Below are positions 36,851-48,700 of a stretch of DNA of 64,000 bases, one piece after another. This DNA comes from Theristus sp. LFF4_11 (Eukaryota > Nematoda > Chromadorea > Monhysterida > Xyalidae), in contig JASANC010003128.1 in assembly GCA_030248135.1 (NCBI GenBank), positions 1 through 64,000 on the forward strand, in the 5' to 3' direction. Both the position numbers and the translations under genes were made by a program. The notes under the pieces were generated by a model. It worked only from the letters and a program-made list of their open reading frames with translations, did not search any database and had not been told where the DNA came from. The first letter of the stretch is position 1, and each line of letters opens with the position of its first letter.

Positions 36851-39800
36851 TCAACCACGATTCTCGAATGCACTCACAAACTGACCGCTTGACAAATAGA
36901 GTTGATCAAAATGACCGGTTTCCACTTCGGTCCACTCGTCGGTTTTCGGGTCAAAAATTTCCAAACGTTTTTTTGGGTCACCATTACCGCCGAGTGCCCA
37001 AATTTTACCCTGAAACTCGAACAACGCAAAACCGTAGCGCTGCTGTGTCATCGGTTGCATTGGCTGCCAGGTGCCGGTGTCGACGTTGAAGCGTTCACAT
37101 GAGTTGGTCACTTGATTCGATTGATTCAATCCGCCGCAGACGTACAGGTAGTCTGAAAAACGTGTTGTTGCAGATGCATGACCATATGGGATGAGGTGCT
37201 GCAGTACAAAAAAAGCCAACACAACGAAACCGACCATTCAACGTGACACTAGCTGCAAACGACCTGGGTGCGTTCATGGTTGAACTGACATTTTGCCATG
37301 TTTTCTCGACCAAATTTAAAGCCCAGATTTCCTGTGAAAAAGCTGAATCAGTTCATGAGAGCACACGTCGACGTATCTATATAAACCGAAAACGTTTACA
37401 TGACGTGTCGGCAGGTTTGTTGTAAAAAGCACGTGTTCTAGCGTGATGCATTATTGTTTAATTTGGAAGAATAATTGATTACTGTAAAGACCAAAATCAG
37501 TTTAATTTAAAAAATTTATCAGAACGAAAAGTTTACATTCAGCCGCCGCAACGTCTGCCACTCCCAGCCGCCAATTACGTAAACAATGCCGTTCAATTCC
37601 GCCATTGTCATGCCATTTCTTGGCGAAAATGGCACACCGATCGGCTGCCATTCGCTGGCGTTTTGCTGACAGACAAGGAAAAACATCGTGCTGATGCGAA
37701 AAGTCACCAGAAAGTTTCAATTCACATGCAGCTAATTATGATGGTTGCTAACAAACCACGAAGGTACAGTCAGTGTAACTGACAGAAAATGTTTGCTCAT
37801 AATAACGTTCAATTCAGTGTTAATATGCGAGAAGGACGCTACAGAATAATAAAAAAGCAACACTGATGGACCAAATGGTGCTTTTTTTGCAAAACACCGT
37901 TGAGATCACCTCACCTGCAACATTTCACAGAACGTTACCGGTTGCTGGAATCCGCCACACACCAGAATCGAGCCATCCTCCATTGCCAACGCCGCATGCT
38001 GCAGACGAGACACACGCAGATCAGGACAGCTCGCAGTGGACTTGCTCAGCAGATCGTAGCGCCGGCAGCGGCGACCTCCCGTGACGAAAATCTGAACACA
38101 AAAGACGGAGTAAATCGGAAGGCATTTTGTGAACCGGTCAGGATTGAATCCGGTGCAACTTAATGGTCGAACAAATTTTCATGTGCACCAGCTACGAAAC
38201 TTTGAATTTACAGTGAGAAGAAGACGAACATATGGTGCTTGGTTTGGTGTAAAACCAAACCACGCATTCATGACTAACATACAGCAGGTTTTTTTCTAAC
38301 TCCGAACCCGTTCTTTTTTCTCTCGCGAGCTCTGTATTCTGCGAAAAAGTGACAGGATTAAAAAAAACAAAGATACTGTGAACCGACACCGATGTGTTGA
38401 TGGCCAAAACACAGTGAAAGTGTTTGTCAATCACCTGACTGCCACTTTTGACAGCCCTCGCATCGTTTGTAAACAATCCACTTTCACTCAATTGCCGTGG
38501 TCGCTGTTGTCTCCAGTCAAACGGTTGCAATTCTGCAATTCCGCTGGTGGTAACCACGATTACACTTGGCACGGATGGTCGTGTTTTGTTGTTTTCGGCC
38601 TGAAACGTGATATTCGCTGCCGTGAATAATTTCAAGATGAACGAAACTTTCAAGCGATTCGAAAAAATGAAATTTCCCAACTTGACAATTATAGAGCAGA
38701 TTTATTCGTTCTTTGTCCCGTTCGCTCAGTTCGGAGTCTCGCTTGATGCCGTAGCGTGGTCGGCCCTGCAAAAATAAAAAAAACGAGAGGTTGAACGACA
38801 AGCCATGGGAGATGAAACCTTTTTTTTAAAAAAGTACTTTTTCTGGTTTTCCTCTAGCAAAAATTACTAAAACTGTTTTACTTTTAAAAAAAATCCCAAG
38901 TTTTTGGTGGCTCACGAGTTATTCGGGTCATTGAGGGGTTCATACCGAATTTTTTGGGTTATTGATGATGTCCAGAACAGAAATTGTGGTGCAGCAAGCT
39001 GGAAGACTACATGTGTGCATGCACACATATCGTTGATGTACGGTATGGCCGGTTAAACATGGCAGCTTTTTTCAGGGTGCAAGGAGCGCGCGAATTTTGA
39101 ATGAAAGAAAAAAGACGTTCAGAAACTGAATTGTGTGCCAAATTTGACGCGTTTTTTTAAACTAATGGATTATGCGCTCTATTCTGTTCATCTTTATCCC
39201 TTGTACACATGATTGGAAACTACGTTGGCTTTTTTTGAAAAAGACAACTCCTAGTCTGCGGCTGATCCCGCCTTGATGGACTGCCTCATTTATTCGGCCA
39301 TATTGTACGTCATGTTAGAATACGCACTGAGAAACCGCAGCTAGCTACCAAATTCGCTGGTAAACGCACCCACTAAATTAGCAACCCTAAGACGAAATTA
39401 CTTTTTGATAACACCTGGACGAATTTCTGCGGCGATTGGCTGGGATAACACTGATTGCGTTTGTAGGCGTTTTTCAAACAAATCTGTGGGCGTTATCACG
39501 GAAATTACCGAAAGTGGACTTATAATGATGCAATACAATTTGAACTGAAAGTAACCTGTAAAACATGTCAGGAGAGCAAACATCAGCGAACGTTTACAAC
39601 AAACAGAATTAATTTGAAAAATGGACAAAGAAAAAAAACGCCAGAAGATGAAAAAAACAAAGAAATGCAAAGGCAGGTGTGTGCGCCAGCGCCTCAGGCA
39701 GTCCATCCGTCTGGTTGTGTCTGTCTGCTTCAGCCCACGCGAGCCCATCAATAAGCAAGCTGTTCAACTGTTACTGAGTTTTGTTGCCCAGAAATAATAA

Positions 39801-42800
39801 ATTTAACAAAGAAAGAACCGAATAGAGTGCCAAGAACCTGGCATTGCAGTCAACAACGAACTACTTCATGTCGCCAGCCCACCAGCTCGCCTCTGCCACA
39901 TTGGCGGCTGTGGCCGCTGTCGCGTTGCTGCTGACGGTCTGCGCGGTCTGTCTGATCGTTGGCGGTCGCATCACTGGCGCCCCGGAGCGGGTCGTCATCG
40001 TCGGTCACACAGAGTTCACGTCCGTCGTGTACCGCAACAACGAGAGAAAAACGATTAGATCAGATGCGCAACCGCAAATTCCGACCGCCGCTGCGTACGA
40101 GCCCGTGTTTCTGCTTTCTAGGTTCACTAGGTTTCTACTATTTTAAAAATCTGTTCTGAGTGTCTTCGGCAGGTATGATGCCAGGTGAAAAGCATAGAAG
40201 TAAAAAAAGATTAAAAAAGTGTAAAGTTGAAATAATGCGCCACAAATCTGAACCACCACCAGTATTGACCGGCACTGATACATTCTAAAAGTGCAAGTTT
40301 TGTGTTTGGCTTCAATGCGCACACCATTTTGTGTTTTTTTCGCGTTTCATTGCTACACTCAAAACTGATTTAAAATGTCCATGAAGATTTTTGGTTTTTA
40401 GCAAAAAAAGACGGTAATTGCCAATTGTGCCACCACCAGAAGCAACATAAAAATCATACAAAAACCCTTTTACCCCCGTAAATCTAGCAAAAAGGCAGTG
40501 AGTCACCATTAGGCCCGAAAACCCCCCAAAAACTGCCCAAAAAACCTGCAACACATAGAACGGCTCTCTGGCAACGATCGTGTCGACGCCGAGCCCGCGC
40601 ACGATGGAGCCCGCCTGACTGTGGTAGTGCATGATCGAACGATAGTCGTACGGGCTCCTCAAAGAGACTTCATCATCGGGGTGCTTCGCGAAGTTGTTGC
40701 CGAAGAAGTCCTGCTTGTAGTAAATCATTGTGACTTGTGAGGGCAAAGTATTGTTTTCTTTTATTGAACGCGGGTTGTGCGTGCCCAGCTTGCTGTGGTT
40801 TTTGGAACTTCATTTCTTTTGTGCATTTGCCTGCTGTGACGCGAAGAAAAACGTGCCGAATAAAACAGAACACATCCTGTGTGTGACAGGTGGGAGTGGT
40901 GACCATTTTCCTGTTTCGGGTTCACCAATTCTATACTTCGTTTCTTGTCATAGCAGAACTTGCTCACCCCATCACAGCCGCCCGTCACGTGATCGCAAAT
41001 GATGTCCACGAATTCGTCACGGTCCGGCCGTTGGTGTTCGTGGATGAAGCCGAGCACATGCATCAACTCGTGCAGCACCAAACCAGGGTGATGCACGCAG
41101 GGACGTTTGCGGGGATCCAACTTCAGGTAGGTCGGTTGGTTCGGAAGTCTGAGGTGAATGAAATTATTCTGCTTGAGACCCAATTATCGGATAAAGCAGC
41201 AATTTTTTTTCAGGGAGGCGTCAGTCACTAATTATTGTTCATTCATTCAATTAATCATTCATTTTATTTCGCAAGAATGCATGATACTCCGATAAATGAC
41301 AGCATGAGATACTGTACAGAGTCTGTTTAGTAAAAACCGTAAACGGAATTGTGAGATGGCAAGACTATGGAACACTTGTGTTACAGCTTTGGCAGTTAAA
41401 AACAGTTTAAATTATGGCATAATGTGTAAATGAGCCCGTGAAAATGCTTGACAAAACAGGAGTATAAATATTGAAGATTTGCCAAATACCTTCCCTTATC
41501 GGAGGCGCATCGTTTCGCACAGTTGAAACACCTAAAAACAAAACAAAAAACGTTCTCCTTTATTGAAAGGCACAAACTGAAATTCTCGTATCTGAACTGT
41601 AAAAATGGCCGCCTGTAGCGATTAATGAAGCGAGTTTTTAATCCGTATTTTTTCTTATTTTTAACCAATTTTGGCAAGTCCATTGGCCCTAATCGCAGTT
41701 ATCATATACCGTAAAGTCTTGCATATAAGGTTCCTCCCACTTATAAGACCCCCACCCAAAAGTGGGCGGAGTGTCACACGGCGGGAAACCAAAAAATTCA
41801 AAATTTTGACATGATCGAAAACCTACCCCGTTTATAAGGCCCGGAATTCCTAATGTTCGCTTTATAAGACCTCCTCCCACTTATAAGGCTGTCACACAAA
41901 ATTCCACTTTATTTAGAAATTTTTGATTTTCAAATTTATACCGTATTACCTCTAATAAACCCATGGGGGTTTATTTCTTCAGCGACTTCTGGGGGTGGGG
42001 GTTTATTTTTGGGGGGGGTGGGTTTATTTTTTGGGGGGGGGTTTATTTGGAAACCATTTTTAGGGGTGGGCAAAATGGCAAAAATACCTTCCATGGCAGG
42101 AAGGAAGTCGCAGAAACTTCTACTCTACATAGAAATTTCCTTTTACAACAGCCTTTTGTAATGAAATTACCATTAACTCATCCATTCGGGGCCTTTGGTA
42201 GCACAATTTCATCATTTTCACTGCAACCAACCACTGAATTCACTGTTTATGTGTATGTTTTTCTGGGTATGTGTTTCAAACAGGCTTCCAATAATCCCCC
42301 ATGGGGGATTATTTTTGGGGGGGGATTATTTGGAAACTTGTCGAGGGGGTGGGGGTTTATTTTTGGGGGGGGTTTAATTTTGGGGGGGGGGTTTAATAGA
42401 GGTAATACGGTATAAGGAGACCTTATATGCAAGACTTTACGGTAGTCATGGACATTAGTCGTTGAAACGACGCTTACCGATTGGTGATGTTCAAAAACGA
42501 CAGTTCATTGTCTCTCGGCACGAATTGGACACAAGAGACTTCCATAATTCGATGCATTCCGCCCAAGATCACGCCCATTGCGTCCTGGTCGTAGATGTCG
42601 CTGCCGTCTGCGTTCCGGTCAAAGACGTACGGAATCTGGCGGCATGAGTCATGGTGCATTAATGAAACCGCATTTAGTGACGCATCACGTAATGTAGCTG
42701 GTAAACAGGTCAATAAAAATGCATTCACGTACACGTGACAGCGCAGCGCTACAGAATGGCCTATTAAACATAGCAGCTTTTTCAGGTTGCAAAGAGCGCA

Positions 42801-43599
42801 CGAAATTTGAATGAAAGAAAAAAGGCCTCAAATTGGTCGTGGTTTTTAAAATTGATTCATTTGTTCGTGCTGTTCTTTTTGTTCTTTGTCCATTGCACAC
42901 ACGATTCGGCAAACACTGTATCTTAGCATTTTTGAGAAAAAACAACTCCTTGTCTGCGACTAATCTAAAAGACAAGGACTGTTGACCCGACCGCACAGAC
43001 AAGAGTCTAACGCGCTACGCCCGAGGCCACGAGGGTGACAATGATGGCCCCATGGTGGCCCTGATAGCCCCGTGGACCAGTGTTCTCAGTTCTCACCATA
43101 TGAGCGGCGGACACATGGCTGCATTTTAAATACCAGTATTAAATTACATGGACTTTGAGAAGTTTTTGCGAAAAAGGCAAAACATACACTATACACATAT
43201 AAACACACCCTGCCACCGGGCCAGCGACGGGCGCGATTCGAAAGGGCGACTTGACGTTTCGATCGGGCGATTTCAGAAAACCGGGCGATTTCGGGCGTGT
43301 CCATGTCGTCAACTGCAAACGGAGTGGAAGAGGCCTTTCACATTTTCAGAGAAAAAGTTGTCACCCCCAATGAGGTAGTTTTTCAGCAATTAGACCAAAC
43401 CACTGAAGCACTCTTCAGTTATGTTCTGAAATGAAAAATGTTCTGTCTAAAAACTTCTGTTCTTAAATGAAACAGGAACATCGGATTTCACAAGTAAAAA
43501 CTTACGGTCGAACTCATGTTGGTCGTCCAGGGCATTCGAACGGCCAAGTTGCAGTGCACAAACGATAACAGCACTGATGAATAACATGATCTTCATCAT
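36851..43599 (-). CDS. Secreted astacin metalloprotease fused to six-repeat kelch propeller
   Basis: Twelve exons on the - strand agree in phase: 43599-43506, 43312-43209, 42635-42478, 41531-41490, 41148-40937, 40733-40555, 38765-38682, 38599-38435, 38091-37915, 37665-37537, 37331-37235 and 37152-36851, giving 580 residues. Residues 1-25 are a signal peptide. A short prosegment ends at RSKR. The astacin domain follows: WPGGRIPYVF, zinc site [19 protein letters not shown], Met-turn SIMHY with its tyrosine, and all four structural cysteines, the last in LLYNC. The next exon starts six kelch repeats (GG doublets in VTGG, VCGG, VIGG, VCGG, LGGNG; Tyr and Trp at spaced positions). No BTB or BACK domain is present. 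The kelch part has six cysteines and several N-glycosylation sequons (NAS, NVS, NQS), which fits secretion. The join rests on the 82-nt intron 38600-38681. Two separate genes are possible but leave no room for a stop, promoter or start. Confidence 0.7.
39056..39290. repeat. Dispersed repeat, copy 1 (astacin-kelch intron)
   Basis: TTAAACATGGCAGC, GAATGAAAGAAAAAAG and AAGACAACTCCTAGTCTGCG recur in order at 42765-42970 with moderate divergence. Both copies lie in introns of the same gene. Confidence 0.65.
39868..40146 (+). CDS. Small single-pass membrane protein nested in intron
   Basis: A single open frame of 92 codons starts at ATG 39868, 18 nt after an acceptor-like GGCATTGCAG. Residues 7-31 are a hydrophobic helix ([20 protein letters not shown]) followed by GGRITG, so the protein is probably anchored once in a membrane. 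The next 50 residues are polar, including [10 protein letters not shown]. The region is GC-rich with codon use like the window's true exons, unlike the AT-rich intron around it. It lies on the + strand inside intron 6 of the - strand astacin-kelch gene. No homologue is recognised. A donor-like GTTCAC near 40129 means the 3' end could be spliced differently. Confidence 0.5.
   Translation: MSPAHQLASATLAAVAAVALLLTVCAVCLIVGGRITGAPERVVIVGHTEFTSVVYRNNERKTIRSDAQPQIPTAAAYEPVFLLSRFTRFLLF
41709..42442. mobile_element. TA-target MITE (CCGTAAAGTCTTGC family), copy 2, with nested MITE
   Basis: Termini CCGTAAAGTCTTGCATATAAG and CTTATATGCAAGACTTTACGG are flanked by TA. The copy is interrupted at 41941-42410 by a CCGTATTACC-family element. 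Removing that insert and one TA restores the same length and sequence context as copy 1. It lies in an intron of the astacin-kelch gene. Confidence 0.92.
41941..42410. mobile_element. TA-target MITE (CCGTATTACC family), copy 2, nested
   Basis: Termini CCGTATTACCTC and GAGGTAATACGG are flanked by TA (41939-41940 and 42411-42412). It carries G-tract arms with GGTTTATTT words. Its host element gives a direct before/after comparison with 36625-36645. Confidence 0.92.
42765..42970. repeat. Dispersed repeat, copy 2 (astacin-kelch intron)
   Basis: This is the counterpart of 39056-39290: TTAAACATAGCAGC, GAATGAAAGAAAAAAG and AACAACTCCTTGTCTGCG occur in the same order. Confidence 0.65.
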
Positions 43600-45720
43600 A
43601 TCTTGGAAAACATGCGCAAGACGTGAAACAGAAAACAAAACAGTTGTATACTTTCACTTTCATATCATGCTTGCTGCTTATTATGCGTCTTGAGTTGTTT
43701 CACTTCAACGTTTGACATTATTGATGTCATAATTTTACAAATTTATTCACGTTTACATGCTTCGTAAATTTGGTCGGAACAAGATCTTTTCATTTACTTG
43801 TGTTGTGTCAACTAGGCTTGCCAAAAACTAGGCAAAGAAACAATTACAAACAACAAGAATCGAAGTTATTTGCAGCAACACTTTACTGAATAATTACGGC
43901 TGGGCTGGCCACTCAATGCACTGCAGGGTTGATTCAAGTTTTGACACATAATAACAAAAATATCAACCAATGTTCCAACCAAACATTGGAACATGTTGGT
44001 TGAACATGTTGAAACTTGCTTTCAAGTTTCGACGAAGCCGCCGGACAGCGAGTAGCTGGATTCTCAAATTAAAACTTTTGCCCAACAAATCCGCTTCGTT
44101 AACTCCACAGTTTTATTCCACGTCCACACCACGGACACAAACAACGGAAAGTCAACAAGCATCCAGAATTGTTTTAACGAAACAACAAAATCACCGTTTG
44201 CCAGTGAGCAAATTCAACATCAACAGATACACCTTTCTTACATAACAGAAAACGTGATTATAAGCGAACGCTGCTCCATATTTTAAAGTGGAACAAACTA
44301 ATTCGGTGAAATAAAAAAATCCGGTTTTTCCGCCAAAACCGAATTAAAAAAAGCGATTGTCTTGGCTTCATCAAACCTAGAATTCTCCGCAAAACCATTC
44401 AAAACAGATAAACTGAAGTCTGGTGCGCTGATTGGCTGCATCATATTGCTATATAACCAATCAGCAAATATCCAAATCGGCCAATTGCATACAAAAGTGT
44501 CAAGTGCTCATTGTATCTTGCTCCTTTTAAGCAAGACATGAAAAAAATTCAAAGTCTGCTCAACAGCAACGACTGAACAGTGCAAAAAGCTTACTAAACG
44601 TGGCTGTGGCACATGCGGAAATTATGAAAACCCCAAAATACAAAAAGTAATTTGTATACACAAAAAGTCAGAGCGCGCAAAACGAAAGCACAAGGGAAAT
44701 TATACACTGAAACAACGAACGCAACTGAAAAAAACACAAAAAAACCCTTTCCAACAAAGTTTGCGAGATCAAAGACGTTCAAAACACTGATACCAGGTTA
44801 GAACTTTTAAATAAAGAAACTACCCCAAGCAACGGAAACTCTACCTATTTACAGAGCGCGTGAGACCAAAATGAGTAATCAAATCACGATTAGAACAGTG
44901 TTAGCACTATAACACAACATAAAATACACATCATAAGAACCGGCCTAGCGATAAACTTTTGGTGCTTAAAAATATATCCCATCACAAAATCAAAACAGCA
45001 CACAATTACAGTAAAAATGTTTTGTACAACTTACAAGGACTAATATTTCAATTTCGATGGAAACAAAATCGATCACAAGAAAACCGAAAAAAAAAACCAA
45101 ACGCCTTTTCATGGGAGGTAGGCAAAGCTGATGCGTTTGAAAATCAAAGAAGAAATAAATTGATGTGTTAAGTAAGTTTTTCAAAGTGAGAACAACTTTG
45201 TTACCAATGGGAAACAAAGCACGCTGTTAAACTTTCAACACACGCTATTCGAATCTTGCACGTGTTTCATTGACCAAAATTCAAGTTCATCACATTCAAT
45301 CGTAAATTCAAACTCAAAAGGCTAACCATAGTCAAATCAAAACATACAAAACAAAAAACAACGCGCACTGATTGGCTACATGGCGCATGGTGACTCCAAT
45401 CAACTAGTAGCTTTGTACAAATCGTGTTCGTGAGAAGTGAAGGCCATCAATCAACAAACCATAACACCAATCAATCAATTAGTCAACGGATACTTTATGA
45501 TATCATCTGTTTGTCAGAACCTGTGAGACACCGGGTGCTTTCGGTGTCATAGACACCTAAATTGTTTTGTCGTTTGGGTACAAGTAGCGTCAAGAAAGTT
45601 GCATCCGCGGAAAAATGTACGAACTTTAGCACGCACGTGATGTGCATCTCTGCCGACGGGTTCCCACAGATCACGACTGTCTTTCAGCGTTCTAAGACTT
45701 TCTTCTTTTCTCTCGTTCGA
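43600..45720. other. Intergenic spacer between astacin-kelch 5' end and lipin 3' end
   Basis: The sequence is AT-rich, with only short ORFs that lack conserved motifs. It holds short CCAAT palindromes (about 44425-44465 and 45365-45405). The astacin-kelch promoter and the lipin 3' UTR should be here, but I could not define either. Confidence 0.5.
44425..44465. repeat. Short CCAAT palindrome (intergenic)
   Basis: GCGCTGATTGGCTGCATCAT is followed by ATATAACCAATCAGCA, giving a 40-bp hairpin. Confidence 0.7.
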
Positions 45721-48700
45721 TCACTGTTTCGAGCGTTTCCTCGGGCTAATCGGTTTCGGCGACTTCGTGCCGGCCAACGATTTCATTTTCTTCAGATACT
45801 CGCTCACTTCATCCTCCACTGATGTTTCGTCACTGGACGTTTTCGGCCAATACGCGAAATTACTGAACTCTTGCGGTCGGCTGAACTGTGCTCTGGAGAA
45901 AAAAGGTTTTCGGTAAAGTTACGAGATGGCTGCCTACCCGTTCGGGGAAGTCACGGCGATATAGCCATAGGCCCTGCCCGTACGGGGAAAGTACGACACG
46001 GAGAAACCATGACCGGACAGCTCTACCGAACGGGCAAGGACACCGGTGTTTACACAAATGCTCATTGAAACAGCAGTGGTTTTTGTCAGCAATGAAGTGC
46101 AAACTGCACTGCAAACACTGAACTATCTCCCAAACAATTCGGTTAATTTTCCAACACCCAAGCGACTGTGTGTTGTGCTGGGTGTGCGGCACTAATAAAA
46201 CGGCAGTCATATAAAAAAGCGCTCACTTTTTCCAGTCTTCGGTCAACGGTGGAAATATGTAATCGGCAACATCCTTCGCAAGACCTTTGTATCTGAAAAC
46301 GAAATTATAACAAAATTCACAAAAAAAACAAAAAATCCATGCGAAAAGCGGCTTCTAAAAACTGCTAAAACATTCTCGTCTCTGGGAATAACTAACAAGC
46401 CACCTGAATTTCAAAATTTTTGAATTTTATTAATCCAGCAAGAAAAACTCACGATGAGCGAAAACCTCCAGTCACCGACAACGACAATTCGCCAGTATGA
46501 TTAATGGTCAGAATGCGGTCCAGCGGTATCCCTACGGATTTGTACGAGACAACGTCCTGAACGCGCGAAAATTTCTGGGTTTTCGATTTTTCGGAAAGGA
46601 GTTTCTCTCTCTGGGAAAACTAATAGCCACAGCGAAAACAAAACGCAACGAAGATTCGAGAAGATTCAGAAGCATGGAGTCTTAAAATGAGAGCGTCAAA
46701 CAGCCAATCACAACTGTAGCCCAAACTCGATTGCAGCCGTCTAACAGCTTTTTGCACGCAGCAGGGTGTCTTCAAGCTAAAAAAACTGAAAAAAACGTTT
46801 CTCACCGTCACTCGATTGCCGAAACCAGCATAGAACGGTTGTGCGTCCGGCGGAAACAGTGACAGCACGTCCTTGAGGGCAGCCATCTTGAAGTCCTGTG
46901 GACGCTTCTCCACCACTTCCCTGGAGCAGAAAATTTGTTTTTCTGAAATTTCAGCGACCGTTTGTTCTGCTTGACTGAGTGTTTTGACCGTTGCGCAGTT
47001 GAAAAAAAGCGAACACACTGGCAAACCAGTGTAGCGTTTGTGTAGATTGAGATTAACAACACGAAAAAAATGAAGTGCACGGTTTTTGAAAAGAAACCCA
47101 ATCAGTGTAACATTGAATAAAACCAGCAGCCTAGCTGGCTGATTGGTTGAAATCAACCAATTCACAGTCAATCAACGGACTGCTCCTGAAAATACGTTCT
47201 GACCAGTGAGCACTTCTTCAGTGGCGGCAACACTTTCGAAATCACCCAAATCACCACCAACTCACTTGTGCAACGCTGTCAACAGCGACGTTGGCGAGAG
47301 TAACACGGGACCCTCCGGTAAGGCGTTCTCGTCCTGTTCCACACTGCGAAGATACGATTTCGTTTGACCGGACATTCCGATTGCTCTGCAACAAACTAGG
47401 AAGTAATAAAAAACAATGCCCAAATGGTTTTTTAATTCACTCAGACAAACATCAAAAACTGTGTTTTGGTCTACTCTTGCTGATTGGTAGCGTACTCGTA
47501 TGACGCAGTTAATAAGCAACGGATCACACATCGAAAGAATTTCATAATGCGCATGGACTTGCATGGTTTATTTTAGTTCGACTGCGTACGTTCCACTCGA
47601 TTTTTTCGGAACACCAAAACTTTTAAAATTATAGTCAAAAGAGCGATAAAAACAATGTTCAAACAGCTTCAACCTGCTCGACAGATACACCATTTTGTAT
47701 CCGTTCATCACGATTCTCGTGAACAATTCAGCCACACCAGCGTGCTCCCATGTGGCGCCGACGCGCGGCAGAATGTGCCCCAAAACGTCGGATCTGCAAA
47801 AATTTGGGCAAAATTTAGATGAAAAAAATGGGACAAAATTACGGAGTTTTTCTTGAACAAGACAGTAAGCGCCAATTAGCCAGTAGCCGGTTCGGTCCGA
47901 AAAACAAAAAAAAATTGAAACCGATTATCAGCATTCAAATTTAGCATACGGTCAAAGTAGTCTCTCAGCGCAGCCAATCAGACTCTCAAAATCTTGTAGT
48001 TTTCGTTCTTTGCCAGTGGCCAGTAGTGGGTAGTTTTACTCCTGGAAGGAACCACAGCATGGCAAGGCAAGACCATGAGAAAGCGAGTTCAAACCAAACC
48101 CAAAACAACAAAACACCTTAAAAAAACCACACGCAGCCGTAAAAAGTCATCACCAACTTCGTGATCGTTCCATCGATGTCCGAGACGACAATCTTGTCCG
48201 TGTGATGAAACAGATAAATGTGACAGGTGCACGATGACGTCCCTTGGAACTTGGTGGTCACCGAGAAGTTCACTTCGTTTTGGCCCGGCTTCAAGTTCAG
48301 CGCCTTCAGACGGTCGGACGACAGACGCAGCGAACGGAGATAGCGCACTTCCGGCGACGACTGAGTGCTGCAGCTGGGAGCGAATGAAGTGAACGTTCGC
48401 TTTTCTCTTCGAAAATGACTGGTATTATGTTCATGTAGCAAACGCCAAACAAAAAACTTTCACACAAAAAAACGGAGCGTTGTGCGTTTCTCATTTGGCG
48501 AGAGAGAAAAACTGTTTCTGCGGACCGATTTGCCAAATCGCCCCCAAATGTCCGTGGTGGGGGGGGGGGGCATTGACAACCAAAAACCATATACAGTAAA
48601 GTTGTGTATTGTTGATTGTCTTACTCCAAAAATGAGTTTCTAATCCTAAAAAGAAATTTTAGGCCCGTCGTCACCCATTGGATCTTTCAACAAACGCACA

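Noticed and set aside
36851..38599. Independent BTB-kelch (KLHL) gene
   Set aside because: No BTB or BACK exons exist upstream. The first kelch exon starts at a splice acceptor only 82 nt from the astacin's last exon, leaving no room for a separate promoter and start.
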